64,000 bases of DNA from Flagellimonas hadalis (GCF_007785775.2 NZ_VNIK02000002.1:148801-212800); one strand, 5' to 3'. Positions 34,403-44,185 are shown, counted from the stretch's first letter. Program-made: numbers and translations. Notes: generated from the sequence alone by a model not told the origin.

Positions 34403-35680
34403 ATGCAAAAATGTATTGGGGCAATCTTGACACTGATGGTACTGGTGTCGTGCAAACAGGCCAAGGAACCGGTCGATGAAGTGGCAATAGTGGAAACGAT
34501 CGAAAAACCTCCCGTCCTGCATTATGGGTTCAATTTGGAGGAGTTCAACGTGGTCCGCGATACCGTAAGATCGGGCGACAGCTTTGGCGAGCTCATGCTC
34601 CGAAACAAAGTGGACTACCCCAAGATTGCTGCCATTTCCGAAAACTACAGGGACACTTTCGATGTACGGAAGATCAAAATTGGCAACCCCTATCTTATCC
34701 TCAAATCCAGGGACACTTCCGAAGTGGCCAAAGTGTTCATCTACCAAGACGACAGGATCAACTATACCGTGGTGGACCTTCGGGACAGTGCCGTGGCCTA
34801 CAAGAGCAAACGAAAAGTGAAATTGGTGGAAAGGGAAGTGGGTGGCATCATCGACAACAACCTTTCCTTGACCATGGACAATTTGGGTGTGGATTACAGC
34901 GTCACCATCGGACTTTCGGAAATCTATGCCTGGACCATCGACTTTTTCAAACTGGAAAAGGGAGACAAATTCAAGGTCATCTTTGATGAGCGATACATCA
35001 ACGACAGCATCTATGCTGGCCGTGGCCGTATAAAAGCAGCCTATTTTGAGCACAAGGGCAGGCCCATTTACGCCTTTCCCTATGTGACCGATTCTGTCAA
35101 CAATATTTTGGACTACTATGATCAGGAGGCCAATAACCTGAGGAGCACTTTCCTTAGGGCGCCGATTAAGTTTGGGTACAGGCTGTCATCAAGGTACAAC
35201 CTAAATCGAAGGATAGCCTATTACGGATACAAAGTGCGTCCCCACAAAGGAACGGACTATGCGGCTCCGATAGGCACACCCATCATTGCCACGGCAGATG
35301 GGACAGTGACCGAATCTACCCGAAGGGGTGGCAACGGAAAATATGTAAAGATCAAACACAACAGCATCTACAGTACCCAATACCTCCATATGAAGGCCCA
35401 GAATGTGAAAAAGGGCGATTTTGTGCGCCAAGGGGACGTCATTGGTTGGATAGGGATGACCGGCAATACGGGAGGCCCCCACGTATGCTATCGTTTTTGG
35501 AAGAACGACAGGCAAGTGGATCCCCTGAGGGAAGAACTCCCCACGGCAGAACCCATTGTCGATTCGCTCCGCACACAATATATGGAACACATAGAGCCCC
35601 TAAGAACACAATTGGACTGCATAGAATTTATGGAACCCGCCCCAGAACCTGAAGAAACCCTCATAACCTATAACCAGTAA
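34403..35680 (+). CDS. M23-family peptidoglycan endopeptidase lipoprotein
   Basis: 425 aa from the ATG at 34403. Lipoprotein signal ends VLVSCKQ. The first 250 residues include two alpha/beta segments typical of OapA/LysM-like regions of MepM relatives ([38 protein letters not shown]). The C-terminal LytM domain has the zinc ligands [13 protein letters not shown] (H and D), and STQYLHMKA near the end, with [23 protein letters not shown]. It should cut peptide cross-bridges in the cell wall during growth. Its stop and the pgi start overlap as TAATG. Confidence 0.93.
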   Translation: MQKCIGAILTLMVLVSCKQAKEPVDEVAIVETIEKPPVLHYGFNLEEFNVVRDTVRSGDSFGELMLRNKVDYPKIAAISENYRDTFDVRKIKIGNPYLILKSRDTSEVAKVFIYQDDRINYTVVDLRDSAVAYKSKRKVKLVEREVGGIIDNNLSLTMDNLGVDYSVTIGLSEIYAWTIDFFKLEKGDKFKVIFDERYINDSIYAGRGRIKAAYFEHKGRPIYAFPYVTDSVNNILDYYDQEANNLRSTFLRAPIKFGYRLSSRYNLNRRIAYYGYKVRPHKGTDYAAPIGTPIIATADGTVTESTRRGGNGKYVKIKHNSIYSTQYLHMKAQNVKKGDFVRQGDVIGWIGMTGNTGGPHVCYRFWKNDRQVDPLREELPTAEPIVDSLRTQYMEHIEPLRTQLDCIEFMEPAPEPEETLITYNQ

Positions 35681-37311
35681 TGGCATTACCCAAAATAGAC
35701 CCCACTACCACCAAGGCCTGGAACAAACTTTTAGCGCATTACGAACAACATAAGGACACACAGATAAAAGAACTGTTTGCTGCGGACAAGGACCGCGGTA
35801 AAAACCTGATGCTGTCCTGGAACGATTTTTTGGTGGACTATTCAAAGAATAGGATCACCGAAGAAACCCTGTCGTTGCTTTTTGAGCTTGCCGAAGAGGT
35901 GGGACTGAAAGGGGCCATCAAAAGCTATTTTGAAGGGGACCTTATCAACCAGACCGAAGGAAGGGCCGTACTCCATACTGCCCTTAGGGCAAAAAAAGGG
36001 GACAAAATTTTTGTGGACGGGGAGAACATCGTGGATGAGGTCTTCGAGGTCAGGGAAAAAATCAAATCCTTTTCCGAAGAGGTCATTTCCGGAAAGAGAA
36101 AGGGATTTACGGGCAAGGCCTTTACCGATGTGGTCAATATCGGCATCGGGGGGTCCGACCTTGGACCTGTAATGGTCACCGAGGCCCTGAAATTCTACAA
36201 GAATCATCTTAAGATGCATTTTGTGAGCAATGTGGATGGAGACCACGTACATGAAGTGCTGAAGGAACTCGACCCAGAGACCACCCTTTTTGTGATCGTT
36301 TCCAAAACATTCACCACACAGGAGACCCTAACCAACGCACTTACCATTAAGAAATGGTTTTTGAAGAGTGCCGCTGAGAAAGATGTGGCCCTTCATTTTG
36401 CGGCAGTTTCCACCAATCTGGAAAAAATCGGGGAATTTGGCATTGCCGATGAAAATGTATTCCCCATGTGGGACTGGGTAGGAGGCCGCTTTTCCCTTTG
36501 GAGTGCCGTAGGGCTTTCCATTGCGCTATCCGTGGGATACGAAAATTTCGAGGAATTGTTGGACGGGGCACACGAAATGGACCTTCATTTCAAAGAAATC
36601 CCATTCCAGAAGAACATTCCCGTTGTTTTGGCGCTGATCAGTGTTTGGTACAATAACTTTTTTGGTGCCGAAACGGAAGCCATCATTCCCTATACACAAT
36701 ACCTGCATCGCTTTTCGGCCTATCTGCAACAGGGCATCATGGAGAGCAATGGCAAGAGTGTGGACCGGAACGGGAACAGGGTTTCCCACCAGACCGGGAC
36801 CATTATATGGGGAGAGCCCGGCACCAATTCACAACATGCGTTCTTCCAACTGATCCACCAAGGGACCAAACTGATCCCCACGGATTTTATTGGTTTCAAG
36901 GAATCGCTTTATGGCGATAAGGACCACCACGACAAACTAATGGCCAACTTCTTTGCCCAGACCGAGGCACTGATGAACGGAAAGACTGCGGAAGAGGCCA
37001 AGGCAGAATTGAAAAAGCTTCCCGAAGACCAACTTCAGGCACTTTATCCCTTTAAAGTGTTCGAGGGCAACAAGCCCACCAATACCATCTTGATCAAAAA
37101 ACTCACCCCCAAGAGTTTGGGTGCCCTGATTGCCCTTTACGAGCATAAAATATTCGTTCAGGGCATCGTGTGGAACATCTTCAGTTATGACCAATGGGGG
37201 GTGGAATTGGGAAAACAATTGGCCAATACCATCCTTTCCGAGATGGGGAATTCAGAAATCGGCAAGCACGATAGCTCCACGCTACATCTTCTGCAATTTT
37301 TTAAGGAGTAG
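35680..37311 (+). CDS. pgi: Glucose-6-phosphate isomerase
   Basis: 543 aa, full length. Interconverts glucose 6-phosphate and fructose 6-phosphate. Motifs in order: [19 protein letters not shown] around 143-161, [13 protein letters not shown] near 208-220, the PGI signature region [24 protein letters not shown] with catalytic Glu/Arg neighbourhood, the [19 protein letters not shown] block with the catalytic His, and the C-terminal [23 protein letters not shown] containing the catalytic Lys. Translationally coupled to the M23 peptidase gene by a one-base stop/start overlap, an order that recurs in Flavobacteriaceae. Confidence 0.98.
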   Translation: MALPKIDPTTTKAWNKLLAHYEQHKDTQIKELFAADKDRGKNLMLSWNDFLVDYSKNRITEETLSLLFELAEEVGLKGAIKSYFEGDLINQTEGRAVLHTALRAKKGDKIFVDGENIVDEVFEVREKIKSFSEEVISGKRKGFTGKAFTDVVNIGIGGSDLGPVMVTEALKFYKNHLKMHFVSNVDGDHVHEVLKELDPETTLFVIVSKTFTTQETLTNALTIKKWFLKSAAEKDVALHFAAVSTNLEKIGEFGIADENVFPMWDWVGGRFSLWSAVGLSIALSVGYENFEELLDGAHEMDLHFKEIPFQKNIPVVLALISVWYNNFFGAETEAIIPYTQYLHRFSAYLQQGIMESNGKSVDRNGNRVSHQTGTIIWGEPGTNSQHAFFQLIHQGTKLIPTDFIGFKESLYGDKDHHDKLMANFFAQTEALMNGKTAEEAKAELKKLPEDQLQALYPFKVFEGNKPTNTILIKKLTPKSLGALIALYEHKIFVQGIVWNIFSYDQWGVELGKQLANTILSEMGNSEIGKHDSSTLHLLQFFKE

Positions 37312-37353
37312 GCTGCGAGGTTCTTATTTGTGAATAAAAACCATAAACAATTG

Positions 37354-37383
37354 TTTGTCAGCTAACTTTGTTTGTTAATTTTG
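37354..37383 (+). promoter_or_regulatory. Promoter of the large TonB receptor gene
   Basis: TTTG (37354-37357), 18-bp spacer, TAATTTTG (37376-37383): a good Bacteroidota promoter. It leaves a leader of about 95 nt before the ATG at 37485. A second -7-like box, TAACTTTG, lies at 37363-37370. Confidence 0.6.
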
Positions 37384-37484
37384 TGTTAATCAAAACGTTC
37401 TTTTTTAACCTTGGCTTAATCGCGGTGTGTCAAAAATAAATCACATTTGCAGGGCTAATTAATTACTTAAAAACACTGAATTAA

Positions 37485-40169
37485 ATGAAAAGAATCTACT
37501 TGGCTTTTGCGGCTGTTTTGATGTCCGCAATGGCATTTTCACAAGGAACTCTTACTGGTACGGTCACAGACGGGGAACTGGGCGGTCCGCTTCCAGGGGC
37601 AACTGTGATGGTGAAGGGAACCAGCACAGGTACATCAACTGATTTTGATGGAAACTTTACTTTGGAAGTCAACCAAAGTTCCGGGACCCTGCTCATTTCC
37701 TATATCGGATTTGTGAGCAAAAGTGTTCCTTTTACTACTACAGGCAGTGTTGGCACCATTGCCCTACAGCCTGATGCCGAGGAATTGGAAGGTGTCGTTG
37801 TAGTAGGGTCTGGTATCATTGACCTTGCGACAGACAGAAGAACTCCTATTGCGGTTTCTTCAGTTCCGATCAAAGTAATCCAAGAAAAAATTGGTACACA
37901 GGATGTTACCATGACCTTGGTCAACACCCCATCTGTATATGTTTCAGGACAAGCAGGAGGTTTTGGTGACACCAACATGAGGGTCAGGGGTTTTGAACAG
38001 GACAACACCGCATTCCTTTTGAACGGTCAGCCCATCAATGGTATGGAAGATGGTTTGATGTATTGGTCAAACTGGTCCGGGATGAACGATATCGCCAACG
38101 GTATCCAGATCCAGCGTGGTCTCGGATCTTCCAAATTGGCCATTTCTTCTGTGGGTGGTACCGTGAACTTTGTGACCAAGGCCACTGAAATGAACGAAGG
38201 AGGTTTTGGTTATGCCACTGTGGCGAACAACAACTATTTGAAAACTTCTGCAGGATATAATACAGGAATCTCCGAAAAAGGATGGGGTATGAGCGTTATG
38301 CTTTCCCACTGGCAAGGAGATGGGTACAATGAAGGAAACTTTGGTGAGGGACAGACCTACTTCATTTCTGTAGGATATAGGCCCAACGATACCCACGGAT
38401 TCAACTTTTTGATCACAGGAGCTCCACAGTTCCACGATCAAAACTTTACCAAATCCATATCAAGCTACTTGGAGTATGGTCTCCGCTACAACAATAACTG
38501 GGGGGTCTATAATGGTCAGTACATGACCGAAAGAAGAAACTTCTACCACAAACCGGTCGCCAACTTGAACTGGGACTGGAACATCAGTGAGACATCCCAA
38601 CTTTCTACCGTATTGTATGCCTCTTGGGGCCGTGGTGGTGGAACAGGGAACTTGGGTCGTCGAATCAGGACTGCTGAGGGCCGTATCGATTATGACGCCA
38701 TTTATGCCCAAAATGCAGCAGTCACAGGAGGTATTGGTTATAACAACTCAGGATTCGATCCTGCCTACATCACCCGTTCTTCCATGAACTTGCACAGCTG
38801 GTACGGTTTGGTTTCAAACTTTGAGAAAAAATTCTCCGAAAACCTTACTTGGAACGTGGGTGTGGATTTAAGGACATATTATGGTGAGCACTTTAGGGTG
38901 GTTGCCGATTTCCATGGCTTGGATGGCTGGAGAGAAAATATCAGGTTGGTCGACCAAAACAACGACCACCAACCTTACGGTGATTCTGGTGAATATAAAT
39001 ATTCATTGGCGACAGAGAGCTACAAACCCAGTGCTTGGGGAAATACCTTTAGAAGTTTCTCTGAACTTCAAAAGACAGATTATAGTAATGATGAGCGTAT
39101 TTCCTACGGAGGTGTCTTTACCCAGTTAGAGTATGCTACCGATGATTTCTCTGCTTTCTTCCAAGGCGCATTGTCCAATCAGTACCACCAAAGGTTCGAT
39201 CACTATCAGTATGCCGATCAATCCCTTATCAATGGAACTTCTGAGCAAGGCACCGGAACAGCTTTGCCTGCAGGGATAACTCCAGGAGTGGATTCTGAAA
39301 AAGTGAACAACATTGGGTATAACGTTAAGGGAGGTCTTAGCTATAACCCAACCAGTCAGCACAGTTTTTATGCCAATGCAGGTTACTATAGTCGTCAACC
39401 TTACCATGATAACATCTACTTGAACTTTACCAATGCCATCAATCCATTGACCGAGAATGAAAAAATCCTTGGATTGGAAGCTGGTTACGGTTACTCAAGT
39501 ACCATGTTCTCTGCCAATTTGAACTTGTACAGAACGTCATGGAAGGACAGGGTGGTTACCAGTTCAAACATAGTTGATGATGTATTGACCTATACGTCCA
39601 ACTTCGGAACAGAACAATTGCACTCTGGAGTAGAGGTGGACTTTAAAGTAAAACCAACACAAGGACTTACTTTCAATGGTTTTGCCTCCGTTGGAAATTG
39701 GGAGTACAAAGGAGATGCAGTGACCCAGATTACCAATGAGGACCGTGTTGTAATCAGCACAGAAAACATTGACTATGATGGTGGTAAAGTAGGAGGGGCT
39801 GCCCAACTTTCAGGAGGTTTGGGAGTGGCCTACAGGATCAACAGCATGTTCTCTGTGGATTCAGATTGGAGATATTACGACAAATTATATGCTGATGTTG
39901 GTGCCATCAAGGAAAACTTGGAATTGCCCTCATTCAGCTTGTTGGATGCCGGTGTGACCTTCACCATGCCTTTGGGAATCGACAAATCAAAAGCTTTGAA
40001 GATCAGGGCCAACATGAACAATGTTCTGGATAAGGAGTACCTTTCTGAGCTTACCACGGCCAACTTTGTGGAGCCTGGAGACGAAACTTATGACGGTATA
40101 AACGTGACCAACCAAGGATATTTTGGTTTGGGAAGAACTTGGAACGTTACTTTGCGTTACGATTTCTAA
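37485..40169 (+). CDS. SusC-like TonB-dependent receptor without SusD partner
   Basis: 894 aa. Signal peptide (FAAVLMSAMAFSQ), then a CarboxypepD_reg-like domain (GTLTGTVTDGELGGPLPGATVMVKGTSTG... LISYIGF), a plug (VTMTLVNTPSVYVSGQAGGFGDTNMRVRGFEQDNTAFLLNGQPINGMEDG) and a large barrel ending YFGLGRTWNVTLRYDF. It imports an unknown ligand across the outer membrane using TonB energy. The SusD-type lipoprotein normally paired with polysaccharide-uptake SusC proteins is absent on both sides. Large extracellular loops rich in Asn/Tyr. Its own promoter and terminator bracket it as a monocistron. Codon use looks like a highly expressed gene. Confidence 0.94.
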   Translation: MKRIYLAFAAVLMSAMAFSQGTLTGTVTDGELGGPLPGATVMVKGTSTGTSTDFDGNFTLEVNQSSGTLLISYIGFVSKSVPFTTTGSVGTIALQPDAEELEGVVVVGSGIIDLATDRRTPIAVSSVPIKVIQEKIGTQDVTMTLVNTPSVYVSGQAGGFGDTNMRVRGFEQDNTAFLLNGQPINGMEDGLMYWSNWSGMNDIANGIQIQRGLGSSKLAISSVGGTVNFVTKATEMNEGGFGYATVANNNYLKTSAGYNTGISEKGWGMSVMLSHWQGDGYNEGNFGEGQTYFISVGYRPNDTHGFNFLITGAPQFHDQNFTKSISSYLEYGLRYNNNWGVYNGQYMTERRNFYHKPVANLNWDWNISETSQLSTVLYASWGRGGGTGNLGRRIRTAEGRIDYDAIYAQNAAVTGGIGYNNSGFDPAYITRSSMNLHSWYGLVSNFEKKFSENLTWNVGVDLRTYYGEHFRVVADFHGLDGWRENIRLVDQNNDHQPYGDSGEYKYSLATESYKPSAWGNTFRSFSELQKTDYSNDERISYGGVFTQLEYATDDFSAFFQGALSNQYHQRFDHYQYADQSLINGTSEQGTGTALPAGITPGVDSEKVNNIGYNVKGGLSYNPTSQHSFYANAGYYSRQPYHDNIYLNFTNAINPLTENEKILGLEAGYGYSSTMFSANLNLYRTSWKDRVVTSSNIVDDVLTYTSNFGTEQLHSGVEVDFKVKPTQGLTFNGFASVGNWEYKGDAVTQITNEDRVVISTENIDYDGGKVGGAAQLSGGLGVAYRINSMFSVDSDWRYYDKLYADVGAIKENLELPSFSLLDAGVTFTMPLGIDKSKALKIRANMNNVLDKEYLSELTTANFVEPGDETYDGINVTNQGYFGLGRTWNVTLRYDF

Positions 40170-40196
40170 TAAGTCGACCCAACCCATAATAAATTA

Positions 40197-40224
40197 AAAC
40201 CCTGCCGCCCGGCAGGGTTTTTTT
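40197..40224 (+). terminator. Intrinsic terminator of the TonB receptor gene
   Basis: AAACCCTGCC (40197-40206), loop GCCC, GGCAGGGTTT (40211-40220), then further T. Perfect 10-bp stem, 28 bp after the stop codon. Confidence 0.92.
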
Positions 40225-40265
40225 ATACATAAATTCCGTATTTTTAGACCACACAAACTACACCG

Positions 40266-40703
40266 ATGGAAGTTATCAAGAACCTTCACTCTTACATGGC
40301 CTACGTTGTACTGGCCGTACTTGTTTTTGCAGTCGTCAACGCCCTGATGGGTTGGTTGGGCAAAAAGGATTTTACCATGCACAAGGATTTGCGCATTAGT
40401 CTCTTTGCATTGATCCTGAGCCACATCCAACTGTTGGTGGGCCTGTTGCTGTACTTTGTTTCGGCCAATGGCCTAAAGGCCATCCAAACCTTGGGTATGG
40501 GTGGGTTGAATGCCCCTGCGCGTCTCTTGGCCTTGGAGCACCCTTTCATCAACATCATTGCCCTCGCGTTGATCACCATTGGGTGGTCCAGGCACAAAAA
40601 GTTTATGGAGAGTGACAAAAAGTTCAAGACCATCTCCATTTTTTATGGCCTAGGTTTATTGCTCATCTTGAGCCGTATCCCTTGGGGCCAGTGGTTCGCT
40701 TAA
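40266..40703 (+). CDS. Four-helix membrane protein, unknown function
   Basis: 145 aa with four hydrophobic segments: about 10-32, 46-68, 97-112 and 125-142. Several His residues stand near helix ends (H8, the HKD and SHIQ sites before and in helix 2, EHPF before helix 3, RHKKF after it), which is why homologues have sometimes been labelled cytochrome b; haem binding is unproven. Conserved-looking segments are GLKAIQTLGMGGLN and RIPWGQWF at the end. Inner-membrane location. It stands alone after the TonB receptor terminator, and the accessory segment begins directly behind it. Confidence 0.8.
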   Translation: MEVIKNLHSYMAYVVLAVLVFAVVNALMGWLGKKDFTMHKDLRISLFALILSHIQLLVGLLLYFVSANGLKAIQTLGMGGLNAPARLLALEHPFINIIALALITIGWSRHKKFMESDKKFKTISIFYGLGLLLILSRIPWGQWFA

Positions 40704-40705
40704 TT

Positions 40706-40750
40706 GTCATTCCCGTGAACCTGCCTGTCGGCAGACAGGGGCGGGAATCT
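40706..40750. repeat. Palindromic intergenic repeat
   Basis: Outer arms ATTCCCG (40709-40715) and CGGGAAT (40742-40748), inner arms CCTGTC (40724-40729) and GACAGG (40734-40739) around GGCA. This GTCATTCCCG...CGGGAATCTC type of hairpin is common in Flavobacteriaceae intergenic DNA. It sits at the left border of the accessory insertion, three bases after the preceding core gene. Confidence 0.75.
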
Positions 40751-40781
40751 CAATCCAATTTACTTTGTAATTGTCCTTACA

Positions 40782-41183
40782 TTAAATGGCAACATAGTTT
40801 GTTTCCGTAATGATGATATGGTCCAGTAGCTCTATTTTCATTATGGCTGCCGCTTTTTCCATCCGCTCCGTAAACAGGATATCAGCCTCACTGGGCTCCA
40901 AGTTTCCCGAGGGGTGGTTGTGACAGAGAATTATCTTTTTACATTTTTTGGATACAGGCATGCTTAATACGTCCACAGGATCAACAATATTTCGATTGCT
41001 GGTGCCAATGGTCACTAGTTAGATATATTCAATATCATTAGCAGCATTAAGTCCTACAGTCCAAAAATATTCCTTTTGTCTGTGTAGCTTATTCTGTCGC
41101 CACAGCACCTTTTGCATAATACGAGCAATATCACTTGTGCCAGAAATGTGTTTGTCTTCGTCTTTTGGGATTCTTATTGTCAT
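40782..41183 (-). pseudogene. RadC-like JAB-domain gene with nonsense codon
   Basis: Read on the minus strand from the ATG at 41183, the frame gives MTIRIPKDEDKHISGTSDIARIM..., then a TAA at 41021-41019 inside LNAANDIEYI(stop)LVTIGTSNRN, and continues in frame to a normal end at 40782. The second part has the JAB/MPN metal motif HNHPSGNLEPSEAD and the usual RadC C-terminus LLDHIIITETNYV. Intact relatives of about 130-150 aa, common on integrative elements in Bacteroidota, should have a sense codon (one base from GAA) here. It is thus a nonsense pseudogene, or else a reinitiating split gene, with GTG at 41015 as possible second start. It is divergent from the YaaC-like gene. Confidence 0.85.
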
Positions 41184-41282
41184 TTTTTTCAAATTGAAAA
41201 TTGGAAACCAGTTAAGAATGATTTCACCTAATATTCAAATATGGGAAATAATCATTATTTTAATCAATAAAAGGATTAAAAA

Positions 41283-42401
41283 ATGGGTGTTCGTGGTTAT
41301 AAACCAACTCAAAAAGAAATATATAATATTTCGACCACGAATAATGATGTCTATTTGCAATTATGGCAAGAGTTGCAAATGCTCAGATATTTAAGAGGGG
41401 GCAAGGCACCGTATGGAAAAAAAGTAACAGCCCCCTATATTGATCAAGCAAAGACCTATTTTAATGACGCAGTTAAATCAAATTGGAAATCGTCAGGACT
41501 TATCTATTACTATAGCTTTTTAAATTTGGCAAAAGCATTGATTGTGTCTAAAAGATATTTGTCGGGCACGTATTTAGCTTCAACTAATGTTTATCATGGA
41601 TTATCCGCTCAAACACAGTCAATTAATAACCTTCTAGATTTTGAAATCGAGATTCATCCTAAGGTCTCCAGGGGTAAGAAAAATATATTCGCAATTTTTT
41701 ACAAAGCAGTAACTGGGGTTGAATGGCCTTTCAATCATAATGTTAAAGTTACTGTAGGTGATATAATATCATATTGCCAAGATATTGAACATGAGTCAAC
41801 AAATTTCTATGGGATAGATAAAAAAGTGCTTCCAGTTTATTCGACAATAAGATACTCTAATAAGGAAGCTTGGTTTGAAATTTTATGTAATGATGAATAT
41901 TTAAATAATCTATTAAATGATTTGCCTTTTGAATTATATTCTTTAGTTCACAAAAAATTTGTATCGAGATTTGATTTTTCTGATTGGAAATCAGAATACA
42001 ATGTTCATTCTAGTCAGTTTTCAAGAAATACTTTAATCAATTTTAAGCCATTAAGTTTGAATGGGTCCAGTTTGCAGGTCAGAATACAAGAAATTTCTAG
42101 GGAAGCACAGATTGCTCTAGCAGGTTTTTTTGTCTATCCTTCTCACCAAAACCTACAAGAAAATTACTGGTACTTTATTACAAAGTTAGATGTAGGTGCA
42201 AGGCGTTTAGTCTGGCGACCTATTTTGTCAAATTATTTATTTGCCTTTGTTCTAAGTACAATTCTACGGTATTATCCATTTTTATTTTATTCTGATTCTC
42301 AGGATTCTTTTATATCTGAAGCTTGGTGTAACCAGTCTCCAGAAACGACTTTGAGACAACTTTTAATGGAATTTACCAATCCCTCCATAAGATTAAATTA
42401 G
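41283..42401 (+). CDS. YaaC-like protein, horizontally acquired
   Basis: 372 aa, no signal peptide or membrane helix. The pattern fits the YaaC family: YIDQAKTYFNDAVKSNWKSSGLIYYYSFLNLAKALIV near residue 50-85, STNVYHGLSAQTQ with the HGL motif, and a C-terminal block LVWRPILSNYLFAFVLSTILRYYPFLFYSDSQDSFISE, with the Arg-Tyr-x-Pro motif typical of the family end. Molecular function of YaaC is unknown. The gene is markedly AT-rich (AAT, TTT, ATA codons) against its neighbours. It lies between a broken radC-like gene and the severed end of a lamin-tail protein, so it was almost certainly brought in by a mobile element. A defence or stress role is conceivable by context only. Confidence 0.72.
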   Translation: MGVRGYKPTQKEIYNISTTNNDVYLQLWQELQMLRYLRGGKAPYGKKVTAPYIDQAKTYFNDAVKSNWKSSGLIYYYSFLNLAKALIVSKRYLSGTYLASTNVYHGLSAQTQSINNLLDFEIEIHPKVSRGKKNIFAIFYKAVTGVEWPFNHNVKVTVGDIISYCQDIEHESTNFYGIDKKVLPVYSTIRYSNKEAWFEILCNDEYLNNLLNDLPFELYSLVHKKFVSRFDFSDWKSEYNVHSSQFSRNTLINFKPLSLNGSSLQVRIQEISREAQIALAGFFVYPSHQNLQENYWYFITKLDVGARRLVWRPILSNYLFAFVLSTILRYYPFLFYSDSQDSFISEAWCNQSPETTLRQLLMEFTNPSIRLN

Positions 42402-42938
42402 AAGATAATTAGCAATATTTCAGAATTTATCGACCCGGACAACAACGCAGGGGCACGTTTTGTGGAACTCTACAATTCGGCCCCGGAGCCTTTGGACCTG
42501 AACCTCTGGACGCTTCGAAGATATACCAACGAAAATACGGAGATCAGTTCCACCATCGATTTGTCGGGATTGATCATAGGAGCAGAAAGCACACTCGTGA
42601 TTTCCCCAAATGCTCCAGAGTTTGAACTGGTCTATGGCTTTCCTCCAAATCTTGGTGTCTCCACCAATAGCCCTGCGGACTCCAACGGGGACGACAATCT
42701 GGAACTGGTGGACCCTTTTGGTACCGTAATCGATGTCTTTGGAAGAATCCGCGAGGACGGTTCCGGCACCGACCACGAGTTTGAGGATGGCCGTGCAGTG
42801 CGGAACAGCAATATTACCGAAGGAAATGTGGTCTATACCTTCTCGGAATGGACCATATTTAATGATACCGGTGATGCGGGGACCATCAACCAGCCCCAAA
42901 ATGCCCCACAGGATTTTACACCGGGGCAGCGGGATTAA
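42402..42938 (+). pseudogene. 3' fragment of a lamin-tail-domain exported protein
   Basis: Starts directly after the YaaC stop codon, in the same frame and with no start codon or signal peptide: KIISNISEFIDPDNNAGARF VELYN, then a full lamin-tail (LTD) beta-sandwich with LDLNLWTLRRYTNE, STIDLSGLIIGAESTLVIS, DSNGDDNLELVDPFGTVIDVFG and EWTIFNDTGDAGTINQPQNAP. A GTG at 42462 is the first possible start. Such domains normally form the C-terminal part of large exported Flavobacteriaceae proteins with N-terminal signal. GC content jumps up exactly at this junction, so the 5' part was lost when the YaaC-bearing DNA arrived. Unlikely to be functional. Confidence 0.8.
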
Positions 42939-42946
42939 AAATTAAA

Positions 42947-43477
42947 TTAAAACGCTTTGTACCCAAACTTCTGTCCGCCTACCGAGGCATCGGCCATCAA
43001 GCCGGCCTTGGGCAGGGCAAACACGGCCACGCCATCCTTATATTTGGCATTGAAGGCCACGCCAGATTTCAGGGCCACGGCAGAGGTTTCTGCTGCAAAT
43101 TGGAACTCACCGCCCTTAAAGCGTTCCAGGTCCACATCGGTCTCAAAAAAGATGACCTCGATGATGGCCTGTCCACCGGCCTGTAGCCCCACGTTCAATT
43201 TTTTAAGGTCGGCCATGCCCACGGCAGTACCGTCTTCATAAACGACCCCGTTCCCAGAGGCCCCGCCAATGATGAAGCCTCCCTTGCCCACATTGGGGAA
43301 GAGGGCATAACCTGCCGAATCCTCAAAAAAATCTTCCAGTCCCGGTTGGGCATTCAAAAGGGTCTGTTTAGCCTTTTGCGCATCGTCCATTATTTTTTGA
43401 TCTTTTTTGCTCTGGGCCAAGACACTAACTCCAAACAGCAGCGTCATAGCCAGTGCAATTGATTTTGCGATTTTCAT
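42947..43477 (-). CDS. Exported SYLF (YSC84) lipid-binding domain protein
   Basis: 176 aa with signal peptide (ALAMTLLFGVSVLAQ). SYLF domain over the whole mature part: AGYALFPNVGKGGFIIGGASGNGVVYEDG, then LKKLNVGLQAGGQAIIEVIFFET, FQFAAETSAVALKSGVAFNAKYKDGVAVFALPKAGLMADASVGGQKFGY. In eukaryotes (Ysc84, SH3YL1) this domain binds phosphoinositides and actin; exported bacterial copies presumably bind membrane lipid in the periplasm. It is a single gene reading toward the lamin-tail fragment (8 bp apart), with normal composition, so core DNA resumes here. Confidence 0.9.
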   Translation of the reverse strand: MKIAKSIALAMTLLFGVSVLAQSKKDQKIMDDAQKAKQTLLNAQPGLEDFFEDSAGYALFPNVGKGGFIIGGASGNGVVYEDGTAVGMADLKKLNVGLQAGGQAIIEVIFFETDVDLERFKGGEFQFAAETSAVALKSGVAFNAKYKDGVAVFALPKAGLMADASVGGQKFGYKAF

Positions 43478-43579
43478 AATACGTGTGTTTTAGTGTTTCA
43501 CCAAAGGTAAAAAACGAACCCCTTCCATTTTGGAAAGGGTTTGCCAATTAATGTTAATGAAATGGTATTGTTTGGCCGC

Positions 43580-44185
43580 CTATTTGGGAAAATCGGGATG
43601 GGCCATGACCTCCTCCATTTGCAATACATGGCGCTCAGTATGGGCAGCAGTGAATATAATAAGTTGCAATGCATCCACCGTACCAAATGGGAAATCGCTG
43701 TTGAAGCGGTTTCTCAGGTCGTCATCAGTGGTTTTTACATAATCCATGAGTTCGCTGCGCTTCTCCAAAAAAGCTTGTAATGTTTCCTCGTGGGAACCAA
43801 ATTTACCACTGGGCTCAAAAGCTTCGGAGGTTTTCACTTTGCTGCTCCTGTCCGTTACCATGGGCACGATCTGTTCATCTTTGAACACCAAGGAATCCTT
43901 TAAGGCCGGGTTGGGGCCATCGGCCACGGACTTGTGCACCAAATCCCCAAAGGTGGTTTCCAGAATAGCAAGGTGTTCCACTCCTTCTGCAATGGACCAA
44001 GAGCCATCACCTGGTTTAAAGTTCAATTGCTCATCGGTAAGGCCGTCCAAAACGTTCAACATATGGTCCCGGGTTTCGGCCAAATGTTGGTTTGCCATCC
44101 TGCGCTCTTCCTCTGTAAGCTTTCCCGTATCTCTGCTAAAGCCGAAGAGGACCAACGCCAACATGGGTAGCATCATTTTTTTCAT
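43580..44185 (-). CDS. Exported DinB-family protein
   Basis: 201 aa. Short N-terminal hydrophobic segment (MMLPMLALVLFGFSRD) acting as signal peptide. DinB bundle: TRDHMLNVLDGLTDEQLNFKPGDGSWSIAEGVEHLAILE with the first metal His, and FTAAHTERHVLQMEEVMAHP near the C-terminus with the H-x3-H pair. Third DinB gene of this window; like that at 2082 it is exported, while 13530 is cytoplasmic. Substrate unknown. Reads away from katG, sharing a 269-bp spacer with it. Confidence 0.87.
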   Translation of the reverse strand: MKKMMLPMLALVLFGFSRDTGKLTEEERRMANQHLAETRDHMLNVLDGLTDEQLNFKPGDGSWSIAEGVEHLAILETTFGDLVHKSVADGPNPALKDSLVFKDEQIVPMVTDRSSKVKTSEAFEPSGKFGSHEETLQAFLEKRSELMDYVKTTDDDLRNRFNSDFPFGTVDALQLIIFTAAHTERHVLQMEEVMAHPDFPK

